Made by a program: the position numbers and the translations under genes. DNA of 64,000 nt. It comes from an uncultured Rhizobiaceae group bacterium. Its GTDB lineage: Bacteria > Pseudomonadota > Alphaproteobacteria > Rhizobiales > Rhizobiaceae. The stretch lies in the NCBI GenBank assembly GCA_937930845.1, contig CALHBJ010000014.1, positions 62,001 to 126,000 on the forward strand, in the 5' to 3' direction. The notes below the pieces were generated by a model. That model worked only from the letters and a program-made list of their open reading frames with translations. It searched no databases and was not told the DNA's origin. Within the stretch, counting starts at the first letter, position 1; every line of letters begins with the position of its first letter. Of the stretch, positions 26,828 through 34,986 are shown one piece after another.

Positions 26828-27382
26828 TCAGGCGTTACCTTCAACAACCCCCACGAAGGGCAATTCGCGGAAGGCGAAGGCCACGTCCATGCCATAGCCG
26901 ACAACAAAATGATCGGGGCATTCAAAGCCCACATAGTCGGCGGTGACTTGCGCTTTGCGCCTGGAATGTTTGTCCAGCAATACGGCAATTTCCACATTGC
27001 GGGCACCGCGTTCGACCATCAGATCCTGGGCAAATTTCAGCGTGTTGCCGGATTCCAGAATATCATCGATGAGCAGAATGTCGCGGTCGCGGGGGTCGCT
27101 GTCGATGTCGCGTAATATTTGAACTTTCCCCGCTTCCGTTCCGCTGCCATAGCTGGAAAGGGTGATGAATTCCACTTCAGGTGCAATGCCCGAATCGTGC
27201 ATGGCGCGAATGAGATCAGCTGCAAAAATGAACGAGCCTTTGAGAATGGCGATGACCAGTAGATCCTTGTGGCCCGACCCCTTGGCGCGGGCCGCCATGT
27301 CTGCTGCCATGTCTGCATTGCGCTGGGCAATTTCCTGGGCGGAATAGAGCGTGGAAATTTTTTTGCCGCGTACAACTATCAT
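26828..27382 (-). CDS. hpt: Hypoxanthine phosphoribosyltransferase
   Basis: Salvages hypoxanthine (and often guanine) to IMP/GMP using PRPP. The PRPP-binding motif DDILESGNTL occupies 106-115 in a 184-residue protein of normal size, with VIAILKGSFIFAADL (43-57) and the C-terminal YVGFECPDHFVVGYGMD aromatic and Asp positions for base recognition. The start ATG 27382 overlaps the zinc-ribbon gene stop (ATGA, 27379-27382), so the two are translationally coupled. Confidence 0.95.
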   Translation of the reverse strand: MIVVRGKKISTLYSAQEIAQRNADMAADMAARAKGSGHKDLLVIAILKGSFIFAADLIRAMHDSGIAPEVEFITLSSYGSGTEAGKVQILRDIDSDPRDRDILLIDDILESGNTLKFAQDLMVERGARNVEIAVLLDKHSRRKAQVTADYVGFECPDHFVVGYGMDVAFAFRELPFVGVVEGNA

Positions 27383-28137
27383 TTCTTTTTGGTCACGATG
27401 GGGTCAGTAAACTCTACTTCTACCTTATCTGCGCCCTTTGGATAGTCCTGGGCGACCGCAGTGAAACGACTGCGCTCGCCAGATTTCAATTTTGATTTTG
27501 CCGCCGTTACCGTCCAGGCGTACAGGTCTGCGTTCTTATTGTCGCGCATGATCAGCTTAAGGGGCGGGACGGGCACCGTATTGCTGGCGATGTTTTCAAT
27601 TTCCCCGCGCACAATGAGCTGGCGGATGCCATCCTTGCGGGTGCGCGATGTGACCACATTTTCAATCATCAAATCCTGCTGTTTCACACTCAAACCAAGG
27701 GTGTGGTAAACGGCGGCCGTTTGCGGGAATTGCTCCGATACTGCGGCGCGGAAGTGAATGCCAAGACTTGTTGCTGTTAAGACCGCAAATGCGCACATGG
27801 CCATGGCGAAGACCGGCTTCTTTTTTGGTGGGGCTACCGGGTCGCGTTCAAAATATCGCGGTTCGAATTCTTCCGTGTCCTCATCCGCCGGTTTGTTTGC
27901 GAAGGTTTCAATGATCACGGGCAGTCCGGTGCGGATGATGTTTGGACCATTTGCCCGCAGATCATCCATGTCGGGTGCCATCGCTGGCGGGGTGATTTGC
28001 AACAGGGGTTTGGATGTTTTGGCCGTGGCGGGCATCCATTCATGCTCGCACTTGCTGCATTGCAGCGCGCGGGTTTCTGGAACATCTTCTGGAGGATCGC
28101 GAAAACGGGCGTCGCACGAGGGACAAATGACAGTCAT
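27379..28137 (-). CDS. MJ0042-type zinc-ribbon membrane protein with DUF3426 domain
   Basis: A 252-residue protein with an N-terminal zinc ribbon (C5-P-S-C8 and C27-S-K-C30), an acidic/Pro-rich linker, one transmembrane helix near 130-150 (VFAMAMCAFAVLTATSLGI), and a C-terminal DUF3426 beta-rich domain outside the membrane. Such proteins occur widely in proteobacteria without an assigned role. ATG 28137 starts directly at the ribbon; ATG 28155 would add six residues. It heads the hpt (and perhaps cpdR-like) transcript and is divergent from ftsE. Confidence 0.85.
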   Translation of the reverse strand: MTVICPSCDARFRDPPEDVPETRALQCSKCEHEWMPATAKTSKPLLQITPPAMAPDMDDLRANGPNIIRTGLPVIIETFANKPADEDTEEFEPRYFERDPVAPPKKKPVFAMAMCAFAVLTATSLGIHFRAAVSEQFPQTAAVYHTLGLSVKQQDLMIENVVTSRTRKDGIRQLIVRGEIENIASNTVPVPPLKLIMRDNKNADLYAWTVTAAKSKLKSGERSRFTAVAQDYPKGADKVEVEFTDPIVTKKK

Positions 28138-28453
28138 GACCAACTCCAAAACCAAAACGAACCGGTATCTTCAACGCAAATCCGCGTTTGCAGACACCGG
28201 TCAAACGTGGTGAACAAAATTTAAACAAAACTAGCGGTGAAATGGTTAAACATTACTTACTGCTGGATGATGATGCGGTTTGATTTCTCATGAAGTTGAA
28301 GCATTGGCGGGCTGTGGGTTAAGACTTCTTTAACCATGCGCGCCGAAGGGTTCGCCGGAATTCGAGGCCAAGAAGCTGCAATGGGACGAACAGGTTCCGG
28401 TGCATGCCAAAGTCGAAACAACAACGCTGCCGATCAACACTGACAGGAATGAA
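28138..28453. promoter_or_regulatory. Divergent intergenic region between the zinc-ribbon gene and ftsE, with two CtrA-type boxes
   Basis: These 316 bases carry no gene. A perfect TTAA-N7-TTAACC box lies at 28319-28335 and a one-mismatch TTAA-N7-TTAC at 28246-28260. The stretch around 28210-28260 is A/T-rich and promoter-like for the minus-strand gene. ftsE has a good Shine-Dalgarno (AGGA at 28445-28448). Two CtrA-like sites in one divergent region suggest cell-cycle control of ftsEX and perhaps of the hpt/cpdR-like operon. Confidence 0.55.
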
Positions 28454-29113
28454 ATGATCCGATTTGAAGATGTTGGTGTGCGTTACGGGTCCGGCAAAGA
28501 TGTGCTGCGTGATCTGACCTTTGATATCAAGCCGGCCTCTTTCCAGTTTCTTACCGGCCCTTCCGGCGCGGGCAAGACCAGCCTGTTGCGTTTGCTGTTC
28601 CTCTCGCTTCAACCTTCGCGGGGAAAGATCACTGTTTTTGGCCGTGATGCGGATTCTTTGAGCCAAACCGATTTGCCGGGCATCCGGCGGCGAATTGGAA
28701 TTGTGTTTCAGGATTTTCGCCTGCTGGATCATCTCACGCTTTATGAAAATGTGGCTTTGCCATTGCGGGTGCGTGGTTATGAAGAAAGCGGTTATCGCCG
28801 GGATGTGATTGACCTGCTTAAATGGGTGGGCCTGGCAGAGCGCGTGGATGCGTTTCCACCCATTCTTTCGGGCGGTGAAAAACAACGCGCCGCCATCGCC
28901 CGGGCGTTGATCGACCAGCCCGAAGTCTTGTTGGCCGATGAGCCAACGGGCAATCTGGACCCCAGTCTGGCGCGGCGACTATTGCGCCTTTTTGTGGAGT
29001 TGAACCGCACCGGCACCTCTGTGGTGATTGCCACCCATGATCTGGACCTGATGGATCAGATCAGCGCACGCCGTATGGTGTTGAATGAGGGGCGGATGCA
29101 GATTTATGCCTGA
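28454..29113 (+). CDS. ftsE: Cell division ATP-binding protein FtsE
   Basis: ATPase of the FtsEX complex, which links the divisome to periplasmic murein hydrolases. In 219 residues: Walker A GPSGAGKTS, FQDFRLLDHLTLYENVALPL after the Q loop (FtsE-typical), signature LSGGEKQRAAIARAL and Walker B VLLADEPTGNLD. Start ATG 28454 is preferred over 28400 because it opens directly at the domain (MIRFEDVGVRYG) and has AGGA upstream. It overlaps ftsX by eight bases. Confidence 0.96.
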   Translation: MIRFEDVGVRYGSGKDVLRDLTFDIKPASFQFLTGPSGAGKTSLLRLLFLSLQPSRGKITVFGRDADSLSQTDLPGIRRRIGIVFQDFRLLDHLTLYENVALPLRVRGYEESGYRRDVIDLLKWVGLAERVDAFPPILSGGEKQRAAIARALIDQPEVLLADEPTGNLDPSLARRLLRLFVELNRTGTSVVIATHDLDLMDQISARRMVLNEGRMQIYA

Positions 29114-30107
29114 GCGTAAAAAGTCCGACCCCCAACAGGATAAAGTGCCGGATGGTAAGCAACCTGTGTCAGATGAAGAGCTGCTAAGGGATCGCAGTTT
29201 CCATTCCATTGTGCCGCAGGACTCCATCGCCGGTTCTGCATTGGTGCTGGTGATTGCCATTATGGCCTTTCTGGCCAGTCTCACGCTCAGTGCCGTTGTG
29301 CTGGTCAATGATACCGCGCGGGGATGGCAAAGTGACATTGCGCGGGAAGTCACCGTGCAGGTGCGCCCGATTGACGGCGTGGACATCACCCAGTCCGTCA
29401 TTTCGGCCAGACAGATTGTCGGCAAGTTCAGTGGTGTGGAGGCGGTGTCGGTTGTTGCCGATGAAAACCTGCAATTGATGCTGCAACCCTGGCTGGGTTC
29501 GGGATTTGACCTGGACCAATTGCCGGTGCCCCGGCTGATCAGTGTGCGGGTGAGCCGCACCAACCCTCCAGATTATGTGGCGATGGCGGCCGAGCTTACG
29601 CAAAAGGTGCCCGGTGCAAGTCTGGACAATCACCGGGCGTGGCTTGACCGGCTCAACACCATGGCGCGCACCACAATCGTGGTGGGAATCCTGGTCTTTG
29701 CCCTGATGATGGCAGCAACTGTCTTAACGGTCGTATTTGCCACCCGCGGCGCCATGGCGGGCAATCGTCACATTATCGAAGTGTTGCATTTTGTGGGTGC
29801 TGAGCGCGCCTATATTGCCGGTCAGTTTCAAAAACATTTCCTTCTACTGGGCCTCAAAGGTGCGCTCGCCGGGGGTGTGCTTGCCATCATTGCTTTGGCG
29901 TTTTTTGGCGCCTGGGTGCGGGGCAATGAAGCCGATCCTTCGGCTGAACAGGTGACGGCATTTTTTGGTACGTTTTCGGTTGGGCTGGCTGGATATGTGG
30001 GCACCGGCATGTTGATCTTTTTTATCGCTATGCTGACGGCCATAACATCGCGACTGACCGTGTTTCGCCATGTGGGCACGCTTGATCAGAGCGCAGTTGA
30101 GACCTGA
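29106..30107 (+). CDS. ftsX: Cell division permease FtsX
   Basis: Membrane partner of FtsE. The 333-residue protein has the FtsX plan: a cytoplasmic N-terminus of about 40 residues, TM1 (ALVLVIAIMAFLASLTLSAVVLV), a periplasmic domain of about 110 residues (DITQSVISARQIVGKF...VPGASLDNHRAWLDRL), and three further TM helices. The periplasmic domain is where hydrolase activators bind in relatives. The ATG at 29106 lies inside the last codons of ftsE, so the pair is coupled. Confidence 0.94.
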   Translation: MPERKKSDPQQDKVPDGKQPVSDEELLRDRSFHSIVPQDSIAGSALVLVIAIMAFLASLTLSAVVLVNDTARGWQSDIAREVTVQVRPIDGVDITQSVISARQIVGKFSGVEAVSVVADENLQLMLQPWLGSGFDLDQLPVPRLISVRVSRTNPPDYVAMAAELTQKVPGASLDNHRAWLDRLNTMARTTIVVGILVFALMMAATVLTVVFATRGAMAGNRHIIEVLHFVGAERAYIAGQFQKHFLLLGLKGALAGGVLAIIALAFFGAWVRGNEADPSAEQVTAFFGTFSVGLAGYVGTGMLIFFIAMLTAITSRLTVFRHVGTLDQSAVET

Positions 30108-30141
30108 TCTGCCCGGCCTTTTTGTGCCGCCCGACCCGGCA

Positions 30142-30165
30142 AAAGGGCATGGGGGCTTGCCCTTT
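30142..30165. repeat. Inverted repeat between ftsX and the YdcF gene
   Basis: AAAGGGCA (30142-30149) and TGCCCTTT (30158-30165) form a perfect 8-bp stem with an 8-nt loop. No T-run follows, so a Rho-independent terminator is not well supported. It may be an mRNA-stability or attenuation hairpin. Confidence 0.35.
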
Positions 30166-30246
30166 GGTGGCCATAAACGAATACTAAGTACTCAATTGCT
30201 GTTCGATGCCCGAAACAGATGCGCGCGGGCTGGCTGGATATGACAA

Positions 30247-30951
30247 GTGGAAGCGATCTTGGAACGACCTTCGCGAAAGTCTCCCGTGCTGCACGCCTCC
30301 AGGGCGCTGGCTGCAATATTGCGCATTACAACGAAATTGCTGGTCGTGCTGTTGTTTTTAGGCGGGGGCCTATTCATTGGCGGCTTTTTGAAATTTACCA
30401 GCCAGGCAAGCGAAACCAAACCAGCCAGTGAACTGACCCAGTCAGACGGCATTGTTGTGCTCACTGGAGGCTCTTTACGCATCCAGAAGGGCCTTGAATT
30501 GCTCAAGATGGGCAAGGCAAAGCGCCTGTTGATTTCTGGCGTAAACGAAGAAACGACGCGAGAGGATTTGCTGAAACTGAATTCGCCCCATGCCGACCTT
30601 TTCCAGTGTTGCATTGATTTGGAGCGGGTGGCACGCAACACGCTTGGCAATGCGATGGAAGCTCGAAAATGGGCCGACAAAAATGGCTATTCATCCATTA
30701 TTCTGGTGACCAGCGCCCATCATGTTCCGCGCAGCCTGATGGAATTCAGGCGTCACTTGCCAAACACAAAGATCGCCACCTACCCGGTTGCTTTAAATTC
30801 GATTGAGCAGGAGGGGTGGTGGAAAGACGAGGGTGCGCTGCGCTTGATGGTGGGTGAATATATCAAATATATCGGAGCATGGTCGCGCGACTATCTCAAA
30901 GCCGATACGATCAAGGCCTTGCAGGCCACGGTGTTGGGACAAGACGCATAA
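30247..30951 (+). CDS. YdcF family protein (DUF218), envelope-associated
   Basis: A 234-residue protein with one N-terminal TM helix (about 33-50, LLVVLLFLGGGLFIGGFL) and a DUF218/YdcF domain outside the membrane. Motifs are GIVVLTGGSLRIQKGLELL, RLLISGVNEETT, the DLERVARNTLGNAMEARKW segment with its conserved Asn, and ILVTSAHHVPRSLMEF. Relatives include ElyC/SanA, tied to envelope integrity. GTG 30247 is the start. Position between ftsEX and an acyltransferase supports a role in envelope biogenesis at division, which is inferred. Confidence 0.88.
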   Translation: MEAILERPSRKSPVLHASRALAAILRITTKLLVVLLFLGGGLFIGGFLKFTSQASETKPASELTQSDGIVVLTGGSLRIQKGLELLKMGKAKRLLISGVNEETTREDLLKLNSPHADLFQCCIDLERVARNTLGNAMEARKWADKNGYSSIILVTSAHHVPRSLMEFRRHLPNTKIATYPVALNSIEQEGWWKDEGALRLMVGEYIKYIGAWSRDYLKADTIKALQATVLGQDA

Positions 30952-31061
30952 AGCGTCTTGGCAATTGCGTTTTCTTCCATTGGGCCCACATCTGATGCAA
31001 GACATTTTGACCCAGATGGGCTAGGCGTAGAATCTGATTTTCAGCTGTTTTTGGGGCTTCG

Positions 31062-31850
31062 ATGCTGCATCTGCGTTCCTTCATCTTCAATCTATTGTGG
31101 TATATCAACCTGCCGCTTCAAATGATTGTCCAGTCGCCGTTTTACTTTTTTCTAAAACACGAGAACGCGGTCAAAGTGCCCAAGCGATGGGCTTATAGCA
31201 GCCATTGGCTCCACCGGGTGATTGTTGGCACTCATGTGGAAATTCTGGGCAAAGAAAACCTGCCGGAAGGTGGGTATCTTGTGGCTGCAAAACACCAGTC
31301 GACCTGGGATTTCTACAGTATTTATGCCGAGTTGAAGGATTCAAGTTTTGTGCTGAAATCCGAACTGATGAAGATCCCGTTTTTCGGTTGGTATGTGGCC
31401 AAGCTCGATCACATTCCCATTCGGCGGGCAGATCGCAGCCAGGCGCTGCGGGCGATGACAAAAGAAGCCAAAATACAAATCGCGGGCAATCGTCAGATAT
31501 TGATATTCCCGGAAGGTACACGGCGGGCACCGGGGGCAGACCCGGCCTACCGGTTTGGCATTACGCGACTGTATCTTGAACTCAATTGCCCCGTTGTGCC
31601 GGTTGCGCTCAACTCCGGCCAATTTTGGCCACGCCGCGGATTTCTGCGCTATCCGGGCACCATTCGTCTGTCTTTCCTGAAGCCAATACAACCGGGTCTA
31701 TCCGCTGAAGAGTTCGCGCAGGAACTGGAACAGCGCATCGAAGAGGAATGCGATCGTTTGTATGTGCTGGGTTCGCAGGACGAGGTTCCGCCGCCGCCCA
31801 GTGAAGCGGTTTCAGTCAGAATTGCGGCCTATAAAGCGAAGCACGGCTAA
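31062..31850 (+). CDS. 1-acyl-sn-glycerol-3-phosphate acyltransferase (PlsC family)
   Basis: Transfers an acyl chain to lysophosphatidic acid to give phosphatidic acid. The HX4D catalytic motif is H78-Q-S-T-W-D83 and the glycerophosphate-binding motif is FPEGTRR (149-155), with PVVPVALNSG further on. An N-terminal hydrophobic segment (5-30) anchors the 262-residue protein. Length is normal. It is the fourth gene of the ftsEX-YdcF group, 110 bases after YdcF, and may be one of several PlsC-like enzymes in the genome. Confidence 0.9.
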   Translation: MLHLRSFIFNLLWYINLPLQMIVQSPFYFFLKHENAVKVPKRWAYSSHWLHRVIVGTHVEILGKENLPEGGYLVAAKHQSTWDFYSIYAELKDSSFVLKSELMKIPFFGWYVAKLDHIPIRRADRSQALRAMTKEAKIQIAGNRQILIFPEGTRRAPGADPAYRFGITRLYLELNCPVVPVALNSGQFWPRRGFLRYPGTIRLSFLKPIQPGLSAEEFAQELEQRIEEECDRLYVLGSQDEVPPPPSEAVSVRIAAYKAKHG

Positions 31851-31854
31851 AATT

Positions 31855-31869
31855 GTTCTTGTAATGTTC
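31855..31869 (+). promoter_or_regulatory. LexA (SOS) box 1, GTTC-N7-GTTC
   Basis: GTTCTTGTAATGTTC matches the alphaproteobacterial LexA consensus GTTC-N7-GTTC exactly. It begins four bases after the acyltransferase stop and 60 bases before the ATG of the unknown gene at 31915. Confidence 0.75.
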
Positions 31870-31878
31870 TGTTAACTT

Positions 31879-31893
31879 GTTCTATCTATGTTC
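31879..31893 (+). promoter_or_regulatory. LexA (SOS) box 2, GTTC-N7-GTTC
   Basis: GTTCTATCTATGTTC is a second exact match, 24 bases after the first, centred about 30 bases before the ATG at 31915. Two exact sites in a 64-base gap are very unlikely by chance and imply tight LexA repression of the downstream gene. Confidence 0.75.
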
Positions 31894-31914
31894 CAGGAAC
31901 AGAAGGAGTACAAG

Positions 31915-32379
31915 ATGCAGTATATTGCCCCAGCCCGCGTTTCGACACTTGCGAATATCCATTCGGTCACACCATCGCGCCCATTTTCAGCGGCAGCAGA
32001 TTCCAAATATGTTGGTCTGGGTGAGCGGGAACATCCTTATCTGGCCAATGGCAATATCGTGCGTTCGGTTGCCGAAATGGCGGGGCTTGATGGCTATGTG
32101 TATTTTCACGGCGGGTCAGGCAAACGCTATGTGTTTTCTAAAATAAGTTTGGCGCAGGCGAGCCTGTATGACCGCGCATTGTTTGCCGTTTGTGATATGG
32201 CCGCGCCTTCCAACAGCGCGGGCAGAGGCGCAGGCAAGGGCACGGGTTCCGTCAGATTTGTGAATTGTTGCAGCGATTTGCCTGCCCATTGCGGCCAATT
32301 ATATGTGCACCTGTTGGACGACGATGCGGTGATTGCGGAGCGCGCCGTTGCTGATCTGACTTCCCAGGAATTGCAGTAA
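31915..32379 (+). CDS. Unknown 154-residue protein, probably SOS-induced
   Basis: I do not recognise this protein. It has no signal peptide or membrane helix. The N-terminal 40 residues look flexible; the middle holds NIVRSVAEMAGLDGYVYFHGGSGKRYVFSKI (split by family-less residues), and a Gly/Ala/Arg-rich linker precedes a Cys-containing stretch (VNCCSDLPAHC) and an acidic LLDDDAVIAERAVADL tail. The start at ATG 31915 is fixed by a strong AAGGAG six bases upstream. It has its own promoter gap with two LexA boxes. A DNA-damage role (checkpoint inhibitor, repair accessory) is inferred only from that control. Confidence 0.8.
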   Translation: MQYIAPARVSTLANIHSVTPSRPFSAAADSKYVGLGEREHPYLANGNIVRSVAEMAGLDGYVYFHGGSGKRYVFSKISLAQASLYDRALFAVCDMAAPSNSAGRGAGKGTGSVRFVNCCSDLPAHCGQLYVHLLDDDAVIAERAVADLTSQELQ

Positions 32380-32396
32380 GGCGCATTGGGCTGATT

Positions 32397-32933
32397 TTAT
32401 GCCAGGGCTTCAACAACGGATTCCAGCTTGCGGTCGCGAATGCCCATGCGGTGTAATTGGGCCAGGGTTTCGCGGAAATAGCTGCAATTGTCGCCCGACT
32501 TTCCTTTGGCATTGCTGATGCGTCGGGCAAGCGTCGTGGTGTCGAGGCGTCCGGCATATTGTTCGTGGCGGGTATCAGCGCGATAGGTCAGTGCTGTGAC
32601 CCGGCGTCCATCGCGCAACTGAATTTGGCGCCATGTTTCCAGATAGACATCGGTGACCAGTTCGCGCTCGCGCAAATAGTCGATGGTTGAATGGCGCTTA
32701 TCGGCAGCCACCTGGAATGCGGTTCCCGTGCAGGCCCCTCCCAGATCCAATCCCAAAACGATGCCGGGATATTCACGGGTGCCACGGTGCACCCAGGAAT
32801 AGATGCAAGGCGCACGGTGCAGGCCGTTCATACGCGCTGTGCTGTGGCTGACAAAGTCAAAGCCGGGATTCCACATCAGCGACCCATATCCAAAAACCCA
32901 AAGATCGTTGGTGGTGGAAGCGGTTCTCATCAT
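32397..32933 (-). CDS. Gamma-glutamylcyclotransferase, ChaC type
   Basis: Cleaves glutathione to 5-oxoproline and Cys-Gly in the cytosol. The 178-residue protein has the ChaC signature FGYGSLMWNPGF near residue 15, the R-G-T-x-E-x-P-G substrate loop (HRGTREYPGIVLGL), and YLRERE with the catalytic Glu. The start ATG 32933 (or the next codon, 32930) is placed just before the signature; the frame stays open further upstream but overlaps the divergent promoter side. It converges with the unknown gene at 31915. Confidence 0.9.
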   Translation of the reverse strand: MMRTASTTNDLWVFGYGSLMWNPGFDFVSHSTARMNGLHRAPCIYSWVHRGTREYPGIVLGLDLGGACTGTAFQVAADKRHSTIDYLRERELVTDVYLETWRQIQLRDGRRVTALTYRADTRHEQYAGRLDTTTLARRISNAKGKSGDNCSYFRETLAQLHRMGIRDRKLESVVEALA

Positions 32934-33024
32934 CTTGTCAAAATCGAGGTGGAAAGCATGGTGGACAGCGCGTATCAAGGCATCAGCGCAGATGCAACGT
33001 AGATTTTCAGGAGTAACCCAGCCC

Positions 33025-34038
33025 ATGGCGACAATCAATTCGGCACGGTGGGTCAGGCGTTTTATCTGGCTGGTCATCACTGTTGTGGCCTTATGGTCGC
33101 TGGCCTGGTTTGCAGCCTCGCGCTGGGTGGACCAGCGCGTGGTGGACACGATCCAAAGACTGGGCGAACGGGGTGTGGATGTGGCATGTGCCGATCGCAA
33201 AATTGCGGGCTTTCCTTTTTCCCTTAATCTGGAATGCGATGAAACGGCAATTGTGACTGTCCGGGGAACGGAACGGCTGGACGTTAAGAATGTCAGTGCC
33301 GGTGCCGATTTGACCAATCCGGGCAGGCTGACGGCCCAATTGGGTGCGCCACTTGTTACCTATGCCGGCGGTCAGAAATTGGAGATTGAGTGGGCAAGCC
33401 TCAGTGGATTGGTCGATGCCACCTTTGATGGGGGATTTGATCTGTCGCAATTGGATGCGGTAAATATTAACGCCTTGCGTGGTGATGTGGGCTTTACAGC
33501 CCAGGCGGTGAATATTCGCGTGTCACCACTGCGGGCCAACAGGGAAACCATTCCGCTGCATTTCGATATAGCGGCCGGTGACCTCACACTGGCGATCGCC
33601 AACAAGAAACCCACGCCGCTTACGGCGCTGACCTTTCTCGGCCATCTCGAAAATGGCTATTCAGACCTGATTGAAAGGCGCGTTAGCCCGCGCGAACTAT
33701 TGTCAAACGGTGCGGCGGTGGATGTTGAGACTTTGCTGATTGAAGTGCCGGATGGTGGCTTTTTGGGCATGAAAGGCCCGGTGTCCATTGACCGTTCGGG
33801 ATTGATTTCAGGCGAGATCAAAATAGGTATTTTAAACCCTGACGCGGTGTCTAAATGGGCGGCAGATATCAGTCCGCAAATGCAGCAGGTCATGGCTGGT
33901 GTGGGCCAGGCCGTAGCTGGCATGGGTCGCGAAGATGCGATTGGCCCACAGCAATTGCGCACGATTACCGTGAAGATTGATCAGGGAGAATTACGGTTGG
34001 GCTTCATACGCCTGGGAACAATTCCACCACTTAGATAG
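33025..34038 (+). CDS. DUF2125 domain-containing exported/membrane-anchored protein
   Basis: A 337-residue protein with one N-terminal hydrophobic helix (about 10-32, FIWLVITVVALWSLAWFAASRW) and a large extracytoplasmic DUF2125 region. The segment CADRKIAGFPFSLNLECDE is typical: family members carry this G-F-P-F element and paired cysteines early in the domain. The family is AsmA-like in general layout and confined to alphaproteobacteria as far as I know; no reaction is assigned. Start ATG 33025 is supported by AGGAG 11 bases upstream. Confidence 0.85.
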   Translation: MATINSARWVRRFIWLVITVVALWSLAWFAASRWVDQRVVDTIQRLGERGVDVACADRKIAGFPFSLNLECDETAIVTVRGTERLDVKNVSAGADLTNPGRLTAQLGAPLVTYAGGQKLEIEWASLSGLVDATFDGGFDLSQLDAVNINALRGDVGFTAQAVNIRVSPLRANRETIPLHFDIAAGDLTLAIANKKPTPLTALTFLGHLENGYSDLIERRVSPRELLSNGAAVDVETLLIEVPDGGFLGMKGPVSIDRSGLISGEIKIGILNPDAVSKWAADISPQMQQVMAGVGQAVAGMGREDAIGPQQLRTITVKIDQGELRLGFIRLGTIPPLR

Positions 34039-34058
34039 TTGATTTTGCGCGAAACGGT

Positions 34059-34985
34059 TTATTCTTCCGGCTGGTCACGACCAAAGTTTGGCAGATCGGT
34101 TTCCTGTCCGGCCTCGATGATGCCGCGGCGGATGTTGCGTGTTTTGGTGAAATGTTCGAATAGCAAATCGCCATCGCCCCAGCGCACTGCCTTTTGCAAT
34201 GCTGCCAGATCTTCGGAAAACCGACCGAGCATTTCCAGCACTGCACCGCGATTATGCAGAAAGACATCGCGCCACATGACGGGGTCTGAAGCTGCGATGC
34301 GGGTGAAATCGCGAAAGCCCGAAGCGGAAAACTTGATCACTTCAGATTGTGCAACTTCTTCCAGATCGGAGGCGGTTCCAACGATATTATAGGCGATCAA
34401 ATGGGGAATATGCGAAGTCACCGCCAGCACACGGTCATGGTGTTCGGCATCCATAACCTCAATCATCGACCCCAATCCTTTCCAGAACAGGGTCATTTGT
34501 TCGACGGCTTGTGGGTCAGCCGTTGCCAGCGGGGTGAGCAGGCACCAGCGGTCGTCAAACAGGGTGGGAAATCCCGCGTCCGGACCAGACTGTTCGGTTC
34601 CGGCAATCGGGTGGCCTGGAACCAAATGCACATTGGCAGGCAGATGGGGAAGCAGTTGATCGATCACGGATTTTTTCACTGACCCCACATCGGAGACAAT
34701 CGCGCCGGGTTTCAGATGGGGAGAAATGGCTTCTGCAACCGCGGAATAGGTGCCCACAGGCGTGCAAATGATGACGCAATCGGCACCGGCGACCGCCTCT
34801 GCAACGTCGAGATGGTATTCATCGCCCAGGTCTAGTGCACGGGCGCGGTCGAGCGTTTCGGTGCTGCGGGTGCTGATGGCGATCGACCCCACCAAACCGT
34901 CCCGGCGGGCCCGAAGTGCGATCGATGATCCGATCAGGCCGATGCCAATGAGGCAAAGGCGTTCAAAAATGGGAGATGATGTCAT
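34059..34985 (-). CDS. tyrC: Prephenate/arogenate (cyclohexadienyl) dehydrogenase
   Basis: Oxidative decarboxylation in tyrosine biosynthesis. The NAD-binding turn G14-I-G-L-I-G19 opens the 308-residue protein, followed by VSDVGSVKKSVID, VPGHPIAGTEQSG (catalytic His region) and LAVTSHIPHLIAY. The helical dimerisation domain completes it at normal length. It starts one base after the hisC stop, so it is co-translated with the aminotransferase, which may supply the matching transamination step. Whether prephenate or arogenate is preferred cannot be told. Confidence 0.92.
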   Translation of the reverse strand: MTSSPIFERLCLIGIGLIGSSIALRARRDGLVGSIAISTRSTETLDRARALDLGDEYHLDVAEAVAGADCVIICTPVGTYSAVAEAISPHLKPGAIVSDVGSVKKSVIDQLLPHLPANVHLVPGHPIAGTEQSGPDAGFPTLFDDRWCLLTPLATADPQAVEQMTLFWKGLGSMIEVMDAEHHDRVLAVTSHIPHLIAYNIVGTASDLEEVAQSEVIKFSASGFRDFTRIAASDPVMWRDVFLHNRGAVLEMLGRFSEDLAALQKAVRWGDGDLLFEHFTKTRNIRRGIIEAGQETDLPNFGRDQPEE

Positions 34986-34986
34986 T

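Noticed and set aside
30142-30165. Terminator between ftsX and the YdcF gene
   Set aside because: A good stem exists but no T-run follows, and the gene group continues; kept only as an inverted repeat.
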